A stretch of 64,000 nt of DNA from DATAJX01 sp036261915 (GTDB taxonomy: Bacteria > Pseudomonadota > Alphaproteobacteria > UBA2136 > UBA6156), in contig DATAJX010000006.1 of assembly GCA_036261915.1 (NCBI GenBank), positions 305,169 to 369,168 on the forward strand. The letters are read 5' to 3'. Shown piece after piece: positions 33,665-41,784 of this stretch (within the stretch, counting starts at the first letter, position 1; every line of letters starts with the position of its first letter). The position numbers were made by a program, and so were the translations under genes. The notes beneath the pieces are model-generated. The model did no database searches. It was not told the DNA's origin and saw only the letters and a program-made list of their open reading frames with translations.

Positions 33665-33666
33665 CA

Positions 33667-33700
33667 AATAAACCCGCAGCCAAAAGCTGCGGGTTTATTT
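33667..33700. terminator. Terminator between converging genes at 33.7 kb
   Basis: AATAAACCCGCAGC-CAAAA-GCTGCGGGTTTATT, a perfect 13-bp stem touching the stop of the converging gene. Confidence 0.85.
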
Positions 33701-33900
33701 CAAATATTTTTGTATTTTCCAACTTCGAGAAAACCGCCTTCTTGGGCGATAAAGTATATCAGTGCTTTCAGGGCATCCACCGCATCGGGCACTTTCACGT
33801 CAACCGACCAAACTTCGTTCTTGAACCGCGATTCGACAATTTTAATGCCCGCGTTGGTAAGCTGGTCTTCGTTTTTCTTGTTCGACTCCTCGGTCGACAT
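33700..33900 (-). CDS. Small hypothetical protein (66 aa)
   Basis: 66 aa, starting MSTEESNKKNEDQ, charged N terminus then an alpha/beta-looking stretch (IKIVESRFKNEVWSVDVKVPD). No cysteines or signal. The start at 33900 is chosen over one 12 codons upstream because that extension is hydrophobic and has no ribosome site. Family not recognised. Confidence 0.6.
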   Translation of the reverse strand: MSTEESNKKNEDQLTNAGIKIVESRFKNEVWSVDVKVPDAVDALKALIYFIAQEGGFLEVGKYKNI

Positions 33901-34042
33901 AATAGTAGCTCTCAAGGTGACAAGCAAAGGCATCAAAGCCTCCCAAGTGTTGCGTAATAATAGCTATGTATACCCTCACTCGGCCTGTTTTGCAAAGCAA
34001 AGCCGCCTAGCCACGCCCCCATAACCCTTCTATGCTGGGGCC

Positions 34043-34543
34043 ATGAAAAAGCTCCTGTTACTGTTATTGCTGATGCCGCTGGCCGCCCACGCCGCCACAC
34101 CCAAAGCCGCCAAAACCAAGCCGGTATCGGCTACCACACCGGTGTCTCAAACCACGTCGGCTCCCTTGGTCGGCAGCCAGCCACCGCCCCTCCGCATCCT
34201 CGATGCCAGCATCCCCGCCGCCGCCGCAGGCCAAAGCGCGGCGGTCAGCATGATGCTTATCAACCCCACCAGCAGCACCATCGTCATTCGCGGCGCCACC
34301 AGCCCGGCGGCGCAGATCATCCGCCTGCAACACATCACCAAAACGCCCGAAGGCCTGATGCAGATGGAAACCCAGTCCAAACTCATCATCCCGGCGGGCA
34401 GCAACGCGGTGCTTAGCCCGGGCGCCACCGAGCTGCGCCTGCTCAACCTCACCTACGCGCTCGAAGCCGGGTTCGAGACGCCGCTCACGCTCATCTTCAA
34501 CGACGGCACCACCAAAAACATACGTTTGCACATCAAAGACTAA
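34043..34543 (+). CDS. PCuAC-type periplasmic copper chaperone
   Basis: 166 aa with a signal peptide (MKKLLLLLLLMPLAAHA), a Thr/Pro-rich linker, and a cupredoxin-like PCu(A)C domain. Family pattern: ATSPAAQIIRLQH ... LMQME ... IPAGSNAVLSPGATELRLLNL. The copper ligands in the family are one His and Met residues; here QH and MxM are present, slightly shifted. It probably handles copper for cytochrome oxidase. A structured motif (family 3) follows. Confidence 0.82.
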   Translation: MKKLLLLLLLMPLAAHAATPKAAKTKPVSATTPVSQTTSAPLVGSQPPPLRILDASIPAAAAGQSAAVSMMLINPTSSTIVIRGATSPAAQIIRLQHITKTPEGLMQMETQSKLIIPAGSNAVLSPGATELRLLNLTYALEAGFETPLTLIFNDGTTKNIRLHIKD

Positions 34544-34558
34544 CCCCACACGTTATTC

Positions 34559-34643
34559 GCCGGGCCAACCGCACGGTTCTCGCGCCAAAGGCGCGGCATA
34601 CCCCTATCTTCTTCCTTAACCGTAAGGGTGAAATTGGCCCGGC
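34559..34643 (+). repeat. Structured motif family 3, copy A
   Basis: P1 GCCGGGCCAA/TTGGCCCGGC (34559-34568, 34634-34643), CCGC, P2 ACGGTT/AACCGT, P3 CGCGCC-AAA-GGCGCG, then TCTTCTTCCT and AAGGGTGA before P1'. It fills the space before dnaQ. Confidence 0.8.
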
Positions 34644-34698
34644 GTCCTCCGTCCAGCCAACCTTTTCAAATCCAAAAACCCCGGCTATAAGCAAAATC

Positions 34699-35379
34699 AT
34701 GAGCCAACGCGAGATCATCTTCGACACCGAAACGACCGGCTTCGGCATGGAGGAAGGCAAGATTCTCGAGATCGGCTGCATCGAAATGGTCAACCGCCTG
34801 CCCACCGGCAAAACCTTCCACACCTACCTCAACCCGGGCATGAAGATCGACTGGCAGTCCCAGCGCGTCCACGGCATCACCGATGAAAAGGTCGCCGACG
34901 CCCCCAAGTTCGCCGACATCGCGGCCGAAATGCTGGCCTTCTTCGGCGATTCCACGCTGGTCGCCCACAACGCCGACTTCGACGTCGGCTTCGTCAACAC
35001 CGAACTCAAGCGCGCGGGCTTGCCGCCGCTCACCAATCCGGTGGTCGATACCGTGGCCATGGCGCGCCAAAAGCTGCCGGGCCAGCGCGCCAGCCTCGAC
35101 GCTCTCTGCAGCTTCTACAACATCGATAACTCCGCCCGCACCTTCCACGGCGCATTGCTCGACGCGCAACTGCTGGCCGACGTCTACGTCGAACTCACCG
35201 GCGGCCTGCAAGGCAACCTGCTGGCCGACATCAAGGTCGAAAACGCCACGGTCACACAAACCGTCACCCTCGCCGCCAGCGCCGACAACGCCATCGTCAT
35301 CGAGCCTTCCGCCGCCGAAGCCGAAACCCACGCCGACTTCATCGCCAGATCGGTGCCCAACAGCGGCTGGAACTCATAA
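34699..35379 (+). CDS. dnaQ: DNA polymerase III epsilon subunit (proofreading exonuclease)
   Basis: 226 aa DEDDh exonuclease: Exo I FDTETTGFG, Exo II LVAHNADFDVGF, Exo III FHGALLDAQLLADVY. It proofreads for the replicative polymerase. The C-terminal segment (about 180-226) would carry the DnaE-binding part. In several alphaproteobacteria dnaQ lies close to the origin. It follows the family 3 motif. Confidence 0.95.
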   Translation: MSQREIIFDTETTGFGMEEGKILEIGCIEMVNRLPTGKTFHTYLNPGMKIDWQSQRVHGITDEKVADAPKFADIAAEMLAFFGDSTLVAHNADFDVGFVNTELKRAGLPPLTNPVVDTVAMARQKLPGQRASLDALCSFYNIDNSARTFHGALLDAQLLADVYVELTGGLQGNLLADIKVENATVTQTVTLAASADNAIVIEPSAAEAETHADFIARSVPNSGWNS

Positions 35380-35454
35380 CCAAAAACGCTTGCCACGCGG
35401 GTGTTTTTACTGCACTTTTCACCTCAGTACCCCGCAACATCCCGGAGCCTTTCC

Positions 35455-35646
35455 ATGACCCAGCATCTCCATGTGGTGGATACGCATTCCAACGACCTCC
35501 CCACCAACATGCAGGTCCCGTGCGACAGTCCCACCGTGGGCGAGCGCGAACCTGTCCTTCAGCCTGCACGTCCCCGTCCCGCGCCCCCGCGCCACTCCTC
35601 GCGCAGCGGCACGTTCTGGAACCCCCCGACCCCTCAAAAAACGTGA
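35455..35646 (+). CDS. Possible small Pro-rich protein (63 aa)
   Basis: A 63-aa frame with CCGGAG 8 bases before the ATG and a strong terminator 15 bases after the stop. The sequence (MTQHLHVVDTHSNDL... then Pro/Arg-rich) has no signal or known domain. The ribosome site and terminator favour a real gene; the low-complexity second half weakens the case. Confidence 0.45.
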   Translation: MTQHLHVVDTHSNDLPTNMQVPCDSPTVGEREPVLQPARPRPAPPRHSSRSGTFWNPPTPQKT

Positions 35647-35660
35647 TATTCGGCCAAAAT

Positions 35661-35688
35661 CAAAGCCTCCGCGAATGGAGGCTTTTTT
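35661..35688 (+). terminator. Terminator upstream of hrcA
   Basis: AAAGCCTCC-GCGAAT-GGAGGCTTTTTT, separating the preceding small gene from the heat-shock operon. Confidence 0.88.
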
Positions 35689-35700
35689 ATTGTTTTCTTA

Positions 35701-35727
35701 TTATCACTCGCTTGACTTGAGTGACAA
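35701..35727. promoter_or_regulatory. CIRCE-like HrcA operator
   Basis: TTATCACTC-N9-GAGTGACAA. The arms differ from the CIRCE consensus (TTAGCACTC-N9-GAGTGCTAA) at a few positions but keep the exact 9-base spacer and the CACTC/GAGTG core. It lies 20 bases before the hrcA ATG, as expected for autorepression. Confidence 0.87.
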
Positions 35728-35746
35728 TTCGTCCTAAACAGGACAC

Positions 35747-36802
35747 ATGAAAACAAGCAAGCAACCGTCCAAACCGCAGGCTTCGCTCAATCCCCGCGCC
35801 GCGCAGGTGCTGGCCGACGTCGCCGAGCACTACGCCGAAACCGGCGAGCCGGTCGGCAGCAAAACGCTGGTCGATAACGGCAAGTACAATCTTTCGGGCG
35901 CCAGCATCCGCAACGTGATGCAAGACCTCGAGCACATGGGCCTGCTCACCCACCCGCACACCAGCGCCGGGCGCATCCCCACCACGCAAGGCTACCGCTA
36001 CTACGCCCAACACCTGGTCGAGGTCGAAGAGCCCTCCAAGGCCATCAAGCAAAGCATCGAATCGGTCATCAAAACCGGCAAAAGCATGCCCGCGCTGGTG
36101 CACGAGCTTTCCGGCACCATCAGCAACATCACGCGGTGCGCCACGCTCATCACCATTCCCAAAATGGAGAACGACCCCCTCGAGCAGCTCGATTTCATCC
36201 GCATGAGCGGCGATCGCGTCATGGCGGTCATGGTCACCAAAAGCGGCGAGATCGAAAACCGCGTCATGGAAGTGCCCGCCTTCATCGGCGCCGACGACCT
36301 GCACAAGGCCGCGCAAGGCCTCGCGCCCATGCTCAAGGGCCACACGCTCGAGCAGGCCCGTGCCGCGCTGGTCGGCGCCATTGCCGAGCAAAAGGGGCAG
36401 GTCAACGAAATGATCGACCAGATGATGGCCGCCGCGGGCGAATGGGGCCAACCCGTCACCGCCGACGGCGCCATGGTGGTGGCTGGCAGCACCACACTGT
36501 TCCAGTACCCCGAACTGGTGCGCGACAAACTGCAAAGCCTGCTCAAGGTGTTCGAAGAAAAGCGGCTGCTCATGGCGCTGGTCGAAGAGGTCAAAAAAGG
36601 CCCCGGCGTCAAGGTGTTCGTGGGGAATGACGTGCCGGTCGACGGCGTCAACGACGTCGCCGTCATCGCCGCGCCCTACGGCCACCAAAAGCTCGGCACC
36701 ATCGGCGTCATCGGGCCGCAGCGGCTCAACTACAAAACCACGCTGGGCGTGGTCAACTACACCCAATTCCTGCTTAACAAACTAACCGGAGAAACCGCAT
36801 GA
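35747..36802 (+). CDS. hrcA: Heat-inducible transcription repressor HrcA
   Basis: 351 aa. An N-terminal winged helix (residues 20-75, with VGSKTLVDNGKYNLSGASIRN) and the GAF-like C-terminal domain match HrcA. It represses heat-shock operons by binding CIRCE and is folded by GroEL. Its operator lies directly upstream. The TGA stop overlaps the grpE ATG. Confidence 0.97.
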   Translation: MKTSKQPSKPQASLNPRAAQVLADVAEHYAETGEPVGSKTLVDNGKYNLSGASIRNVMQDLEHMGLLTHPHTSAGRIPTTQGYRYYAQHLVEVEEPSKAIKQSIESVIKTGKSMPALVHELSGTISNITRCATLITIPKMENDPLEQLDFIRMSGDRVMAVMVTKSGEIENRVMEVPAFIGADDLHKAAQGLAPMLKGHTLEQARAALVGAIAEQKGQVNEMIDQMMAAAGEWGQPVTADGAMVVAGSTTLFQYPELVRDKLQSLLKVFEEKRLLMALVEEVKKGPGVKVFVGNDVPVDGVNDVAVIAAPYGHQKLGTIGVIGPQRLNYKTTLGVVNYTQFLLNKLTGETA

Positions 36803-37341
36803 CCAAACAAACCGAAAGCCAAAACAGCACCCCGCTCGAGGCCGAAGACCTGGTCGATACCCTCGACGAAGGCACCCTGCCCGAAGGCCAGCCCGACGTC
36901 GCCGGCCTGCTGCGCGAGGGCGACGAGTGGCGCCAAAAAGCCCTGCGCTACGCCGCCGACCTCGAAAACTACCGCAAGCGTGCGGCGCAGGATGTCGAAA
37001 GCGCCCGCCTCTACGCCTCGCAAAGTTTCGCGCGCGACATGCTCGGCGTGGCCGACAATCTCGCCCGCGCCCTGCAGGTCGAGGCCACCGACGCCAACAA
37101 GGCCCTGCTCGACGGCGTCAACATGGTCGAAAGCAATTTGCAGCAAACCCTCAAGCGCCACGGGGTCAGCCGCATCGTCGTCAAACCGGGCGACGCGCTC
37201 AACCCCGAGCTGCATCAGGTGATGAACGAGGTCGCGGCCGATGTCGCGCCCGGCACCATCGCGCACGAATTACAACCCGGCTATACGCTCAACGGCCGCC
37301 TGCTTCGTCCGGCATTCGTCAGCGTCGCCACCAAAATTTAA
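36799..37341 (+). CDS. grpE: Nucleotide exchange factor GrpE
   Basis: 180 aa: long N-terminal helix (LRYAADLENYRKRAAQD) and a beta-wing domain ending with ATKI, the GrpE pattern (signature around VMNEVAADVAPGTIAHELQPGYTLNGRLLRPA). It releases ADP from DnaK. The start overlaps hrcA (ATGA), and dnaK begins 17 bases on. Confidence 0.96.
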   Translation: MTKQTESQNSTPLEAEDLVDTLDEGTLPEGQPDVAGLLREGDEWRQKALRYAADLENYRKRAAQDVESARLYASQSFARDMLGVADNLARALQVEATDANKALLDGVNMVESNLQQTLKRHGVSRIVVKPGDALNPELHQVMNEVAADVAPGTIAHELQPGYTLNGRLLRPAFVSVATKI

Positions 37342-37358
37342 ACTAAGGAGAAACACAC

Positions 37359-39278
37359 ATGTCTAAAGTCATCGGAATCGACCTCGGCACCACCAACAGC
37401 TGCGTCGCCATCATGGACGGCAGCGAAACCAAGGTTATCGAAAACAACGAAGGCGCGCGCACCACGCCGTCCATCGTCGCGTTCACAAAAGACGGCCAGC
37501 GCCTCGTCGGCCAATCCGCCAAGCGCCAGGCCATCACCAACCCCGAAAACACGCTCTACGCGGTCAAACGCCTCATCGGCCGCCGCTTCGACGATCCCAT
37601 GGTCAAAAAGGCCAAAGAGCACTCGCCCTTCAAAATCGTGAAGGCCAAAAACGGCGACGCCTGGGTCGAAGCCGACGGCAAGGAAATGTCGCCGTCCGAG
37701 ATCTCGGCCATGATCCTGCAAAAAATGAAGGATACCGCCGAAGCCTACCTCGGCACCAAGGTCACCGAAGCGGTCATCACCGTGCCCGCCTACTTCAACG
37801 ATGCCCAGCGCCAGGCCACGAAAGACGCCGGCAAGATCGCCGGGCTCGATGTCCTGCGCCTGGTCAACGAACCCACCGCCGCGGCACTCGCCTACGGCTT
37901 CGGCGAAGACGCCAAGGGCAGCAAAAAGATCGCGGTCTACGACCTCGGCGGCGGCACGTTCGACGTTTCCATCCTCGAGATCGGCGACGGCGTGGTCGAA
38001 GTGAAAGCCACCAACGGCGATACCTTCCTCGGCGGCGAAGATTTCGACCAACGCATCATCGAATGGCTCGTGGCCGAATTCAAAAAGGAGCAGGGCGTCG
38101 ACCTCAGCAAGGATAAACTGGCCCTGCAACGCCTGAAGGACGAAGCCGAAAAGGCCAAAAAGGAACTCTCGTCCGCCACCAGCATCGAGATCAACATGCC
38201 GTTCATCACGGCCGACGCCAGCGGTCCCAAGCACCTGCAGCGCACGCTGTCGCGCGCCAAGCTCGAAAGCCTGGTCGAAGACCTCGTGCAAAACACCCTC
38301 GAGCCTTGCAAAAAGGCGCTGAAAGACGCCGGCTTCAAGGCATCCGACATTCAAGAGGTCGTGCTGGTCGGCGGCCAAACCCGCATGCCCAAGGTGCAGG
38401 AAGTGGTGCAGAAGTTCTTCGGGCGCGAACCCCACAAGGGCGTGAACCCCGACGAGGTCGTGGCCATCGGCGCCGCCATCCAGGGCGGTATCCTCAAGGG
38501 CGACGTGAAAGATGTCCTGCTGCTCGACGTGACCCCGCTCAGCCTCGGCATCGAAACGCTGGGCAGCGTGTTCACGCCGCTCATCACGCGCAACACCACC
38601 ATCCCCACCAAAAAGTCGCAGGTGTTCAGCACCGCAGCCGACAGCCAGCCGGCGGTCACCATCAGCGTCTATCAGGGCGAACGCCCCATGGCGCCCGACA
38701 ACAAGCTGCTGGGCCAGTTCAACCTCGAAGGCATCCCGCCCGCCCCGCGCGGCGTCCCGCAGATCGAAGTGACCTTCGACATCGACGCCAACGGCATTGT
38801 GCACGTATCGGCCAAGGATAAAGGCACCGGCAAGTCCAACAACGTCGTCATCAAGTCCGACGGCGGCCTGTCCGACGCCGACATCCAGCGCATGGTGAAA
38901 GAGGCCGAAGAACACGCCAGTGAGGACGCCGAAAAGAAAGAAAAGGCCGAAACCCACAATAACGCCGAAGCCATGATGCACAGCACCGAAAAGGCGCTCA
39001 AGGAGCATGGCGACAAGGTCGAAGCCTCCGTGCGCGAAAAGATCGAAGCCGCGCTGAAGGACGTCAAGGACGCCCTCGCCAGCACCGATACCGGCGCCGC
39101 CGACCTCAAGGCCAAAACCGAGGCCCTCACCGAGGCCAGCATGGCGCTGGGGCAGGCCATTTACGCCGCCGAACAGGCCAAAAACCAGGATAACGCCGAT
39201 GCGACGTCCGCCGAGGCCGAAAAAAAGAACGGCCCAACGGTTGACGTCACGCCCGACGATACCCACAACAACGCGTAA
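37359..39278 (+). CDS. dnaK: Molecular chaperone DnaK (Hsp70)
   Basis: 639 aa. ATPase domain with IDLGTTNSCVA and VYDLGGGTFDVSIL; substrate-binding domain and lid with an acidic C terminus. AAGGAGAAA precedes the ATG. It is third in the CIRCE-controlled operon. Its TAA stop shares a base with the ATG of a secreted-protein gene that separates it from dnaJ. Confidence 0.98.
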   Translation: MSKVIGIDLGTTNSCVAIMDGSETKVIENNEGARTTPSIVAFTKDGQRLVGQSAKRQAITNPENTLYAVKRLIGRRFDDPMVKKAKEHSPFKIVKAKNGDAWVEADGKEMSPSEISAMILQKMKDTAEAYLGTKVTEAVITVPAYFNDAQRQATKDAGKIAGLDVLRLVNEPTAAALAYGFGEDAKGSKKIAVYDLGGGTFDVSILEIGDGVVEVKATNGDTFLGGEDFDQRIIEWLVAEFKKEQGVDLSKDKLALQRLKDEAEKAKKELSSATSIEINMPFITADASGPKHLQRTLSRAKLESLVEDLVQNTLEPCKKALKDAGFKASDIQEVVLVGGQTRMPKVQEVVQKFFGREPHKGVNPDEVVAIGAAIQGGILKGDVKDVLLLDVTPLSLGIETLGSVFTPLITRNTTIPTKKSQVFSTAADSQPAVTISVYQGERPMAPDNKLLGQFNLEGIPPAPRGVPQIEVTFDIDANGIVHVSAKDKGTGKSNNVVIKSDGGLSDADIQRMVKEAEEHASEDAEKKEKAETHNNAEAMMHSTEKALKEHGDKVEASVREKIEAALKDVKDALASTDTGAADLKAKTEALTEASMALGQAIYAAEQAKNQDNADATSAEAEKKNGPTVDVTPDDTHNNA

Positions 39279-39673
39279 TGAAGGCCCAACACCGCCAAAT
39301 TGCAGCTGCCGCAGCCGTTTTAATGGCTGTGGCGCTGCCGTTTGCGGCCCACGCGAGCGGCTACCTGTCCAATTACTCCGGCGGCGGCAACTACCTCAGC
39401 GGCTACAGCAGCGGTTACGGCCGGGTGCTCAACGCCTATACCAGCGGCGGTTATTCCGGCGGCTATGGCGGCTATACCGTAGTCAATTACGGCTATAACG
39501 GCGGCTACAGCAGCCCCGATACCCCCCACCGCAGCACCTGGGCGCAGTACAACCGCGCCGCGGCCCAATACACCGCCCGCGCCTACGCCAATCCTCCCTG
39601 TGGCGCTTACGACCGCCAACCGTTAGGCTGTCGCCAAACCACCACCCGGTGGAACCCGCTTATTAACCAATAA
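39278..39673 (+). CDS. Secreted Gly/Tyr/Ser-rich protein inside the dnaK-dnaJ region
   Basis: 131 aa with a signal peptide (MKAQHRQIAAAAAVLMAVALPFAAHA) and a low-complexity stretch of SGGYSGGYGGY-type repeats (about residues 27-78), then a more ordered end with two cysteines (NPPCGAYDRQPLGC). The ATG overlaps the dnaK stop (TAATG) with no separate ribosome site, so translation must be coupled to dnaK. Function unknown; GY-rich secreted proteins can be surface or matrix proteins. Confidence 0.75.
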   Translation: MKAQHRQIAAAAAVLMAVALPFAAHASGYLSNYSGGGNYLSGYSSGYGRVLNAYTSGGYSGGYGGYTVVNYGYNGGYSSPDTPHRSTWAQYNRAAAQYTARAYANPPCGAYDRQPLGCRQTTTRWNPLINQ

Positions 39674-39691
39674 AGGCGCCGAAGGCCCTTT

Positions 39692-39790
39692 AAACGCGCG
39701 AGCGCTATTCGCCTAACGGCGAATTTCATAAGGGTAGGCCGGGCGCGTTGCAGAGGCCGCAGGCCGATAGCGCGGAAGGCCCTTTGCCTC
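39692..39790 (+). repeat. REP-like family 2, copy B
   Basis: GCGCGAGCGC hairpin, ATTCGCC-TAAC-GGCGAAT, one base, TTCATAAGGGTAGG, then outer AGCGCTAT/ATAGCGC arms. It sits between the Gly/Tyr-rich gene and the HD-domain gene. Confidence 0.78.
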
Positions 39791-39824
39791 TCGCCAGAAC
39801 AAACGAAAAAAGGTAAAAACCGCC

Positions 39825-40457
39825 ATGGCCGCCAAAAAGAAAACCGTCAAAGCCTCTACCAAGCCCGACATGGCGCGCATGGTGCGCTTCGCGTACGAGA
39901 TCGGCGCCGCCCGCTCGCGCCCGCGCGGCTGGCAGCAAAGCCTGAACGAAGACATGTCCAACGTGGCCGAGCACTGCTACCGCGTCACCTTCATCGCCAT
40001 GATGCTGGCGCAAATGGAAAAGGCCGACCCGTACAAAACCGCGGTCATCTCGCTGGTGCACGATACCGACGAGATCCGCGCGCTCGACCTCACTCCCTAC
40101 CAAAAGCCCTACGTCAGCATCGACTCCGAAAAAGCCGTGCACGACACCTTCACCGGCACGCCGCTGGCCAGCTTATGCCTGCCGCTGTTCGCCGAATACA
40201 AAAACAAGACCAGCCTCGAGGCCCGCTGCGTGAAGGACGCCGACATCCTCGACGCCACGCTCGAACTGGTCGAGATCACCCACCGCGGCAGCAAGTACAT
40301 GGCCGAGATCGCCGACCAGCACGCCCAGCGCCGCGCGGGGCTTAAAACCAAAAGCGGCCAGCAGCTGTTCGACGCCATCATGAGCAACAAGACCACGCCG
40401 TGGGATTGGTTCCTCAAGGGCCCCAGCACCTTCAAGTCCGGCACTTACGGAAAGTAA
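39825..40457 (+). CDS. HD-domain phosphohydrolase, YfbR/HDDC2-like
   Basis: 210 aa. Metal ligands H50, H79, D80 and a later Asp (VKDADILDA) with R53 form the HD pattern of 5'-deoxynucleotidases (EHCYRV ... LVHDTDE). Family members dephosphorylate deoxynucleoside monophosphates. It lies between dnaK and dnaJ, 9 bases before dnaJ, so it is in the same operon, an unusual position. Confidence 0.82.
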   Translation: MAAKKKTVKASTKPDMARMVRFAYEIGAARSRPRGWQQSLNEDMSNVAEHCYRVTFIAMMLAQMEKADPYKTAVISLVHDTDEIRALDLTPYQKPYVSIDSEKAVHDTFTGTPLASLCLPLFAEYKNKTSLEARCVKDADILDATLELVEITHRGSKYMAEIADQHAQRRAGLKTKSGQQLFDAIMSNKTTPWDWFLKGPSTFKSGTYGK

Positions 40458-40466
40458 CCAGGCACC

Positions 40467-41645
40467 ATGGCGCGCGATTATTACGACATCCTCGGCGTTC
40501 CCAAAGGGGCTTCCGACGACGACCTGAAAAAGGCCTACCGCAAGCAGGCCATGGAGCACCACCCCGACCGCAACAAGGGCGACAAGAACGCCGAGCACAA
40601 ATTCAAAGAGATCAACGAAGCGTATGATGCGCTGAAAGACCCGCAAAAGCGCGCGGCGTATGACCGCATGGGTCATAGCGCCTTCCAGCAGGGCCAACAG
40701 CAGGGCGGCGGCAATCCCTACGGTGGCTTCGGCGGCGGCAACCCGTTCGGCGGCGGCAGTGGCGGCGGGCAGGGCTTCGGCGGGTTCGAAGACCTGTTCG
40801 AAGACATCCTCGGCGGCGTGTTCGGCCAGGGCGGCATGGGCGGGCAGCAACCGCGCCGCAGCGGCAAGCCGCGCGGGGCCGATTTGCGCTACACGCTCGA
40901 CATGACCCTCGCCCAAGCCTACAGCGGCTTCAGCACGCAAATTTCGTTCCCCAGCCACACGCCGTGCACCACCTGCCACGGCTCGGGCGCCAAAAAGGGC
41001 ACGCGCCCCACCACCTGCCCGGGTTGCGAAGGCCAGGGCACCATCACCTTCCGCCAGGGCTTTTTCACCATGCAACGCACCTGCCCCGAATGCGGCGGCA
41101 CCGGCGAGATCATCCGCGACAAATGCCCCGACTGCAAAGGCACCGGCCGCAAGCGCGGCACCAAAACGGTTAAAATCACCGTGCCGCCGGGGGTCGATGA
41201 CGGCACCCGCCTGCAACTGCGCGGCGAAGGCGAAGCCGGCATCGCCGGCGGCCAATCCGGAGACCTGTTCGTATTCGTGCGCATGGGCGCGCACCCGCTG
41301 TTCAAGCGCGACGGCGCCGACCTGCACCTCAACCTGCCGCTCGGCATCGCCGACGCCGTGCTGGGCACCAGCCTCGAACTCCCCACACTCGACGGCAAAC
41401 ACACCAGCATCAAGGTGCCGCCGGGCACGCAGCCCGACGCCGTGCTGCGCCTGCGCGGCTACGGCATGCCCGAGCTCAACCGCCCCACCAGCAAGGGCGA
41501 CATGCTGGTCCATGTGCGCCTGCAGGTGCCGTCCAAACTCAACAAGCAGCAGCAGGAACTGTTCACCGAACTGAAGGAAACCCTCGGCCAAACGCGGGTC
41601 GAAGAAACCTTCTGGCAACGCCTCAAGCGCGGCTTCTCCGAATAG
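40467..41645 (+). CDS. dnaJ: Chaperone protein DnaJ
   Basis: 392 aa. J domain with HPDR (residues about 31-34), Gly/Phe-rich region, four CxxCxGxG zinc repeats (CTTCHGSG, CPGCEGQG, CPECGGTG, CPDCKGTG), and C-terminal substrate domains. It delivers substrates to DnaK and stimulates its ATPase. Confidence 0.97.
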   Translation: MARDYYDILGVPKGASDDDLKKAYRKQAMEHHPDRNKGDKNAEHKFKEINEAYDALKDPQKRAAYDRMGHSAFQQGQQQGGGNPYGGFGGGNPFGGGSGGGQGFGGFEDLFEDILGGVFGQGGMGGQQPRRSGKPRGADLRYTLDMTLAQAYSGFSTQISFPSHTPCTTCHGSGAKKGTRPTTCPGCEGQGTITFRQGFFTMQRTCPECGGTGEIIRDKCPDCKGTGRKRGTKTVKITVPPGVDDGTRLQLRGEGEAGIAGGQSGDLFVFVRMGAHPLFKRDGADLHLNLPLGIADAVLGTSLELPTLDGKHTSIKVPPGTQPDAVLRLRGYGMPELNRPTSKGDMLVHVRLQVPSKLNKQQQELFTELKETLGQTRVEETFWQRLKRGFSE

Positions 41646-41674
41646 TAACAGCATAGCCCAACGGGCTATTCCTT

Positions 41675-41726
41675 CCGGTGCGTTTCCGCAGCGGCCATCG
41701 GCCGCAAGGGTGACAAAACGCGCCGG
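41675..41726 (+). repeat. Structured motif family 3, copy C (short form)
   Basis: P1 CCGG-T-GCGTTT / AAACGC-GCCGG, CCGCA, P2 GCGGCC-ATC-GGCCGC, AAGGGTGA. It keeps the CCGC and AAGGGTGA strands of copies A and B, but P2 closes directly into a loop. A TAGCCC-AAC-GGGCTA hairpin precedes it. Confidence 0.65.
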
Positions 41727-41749
41727 CAATATGCCGCACATCAAACAAC

Positions 41750-41784
41750 AAAAAGGCCCGGGGTTTCCCCCGGGCCTTTTTTCG
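41750..41784. terminator. Terminator between dnaJ and the PurC-like gene
   Basis: AAAAAGGCCCGGGG-TTT-CCCCCGGGCCTTTTTT, a perfect long stem serving both converging genes. Confidence 0.92.

Noticed and set aside
34624..34640. AAGGGTGAAATTGG resembling part of a cobalamin riboswitch
   Set aside because: The B12 box and the rest of the riboswitch core are missing, and the copies do not precede cobalamin genes.
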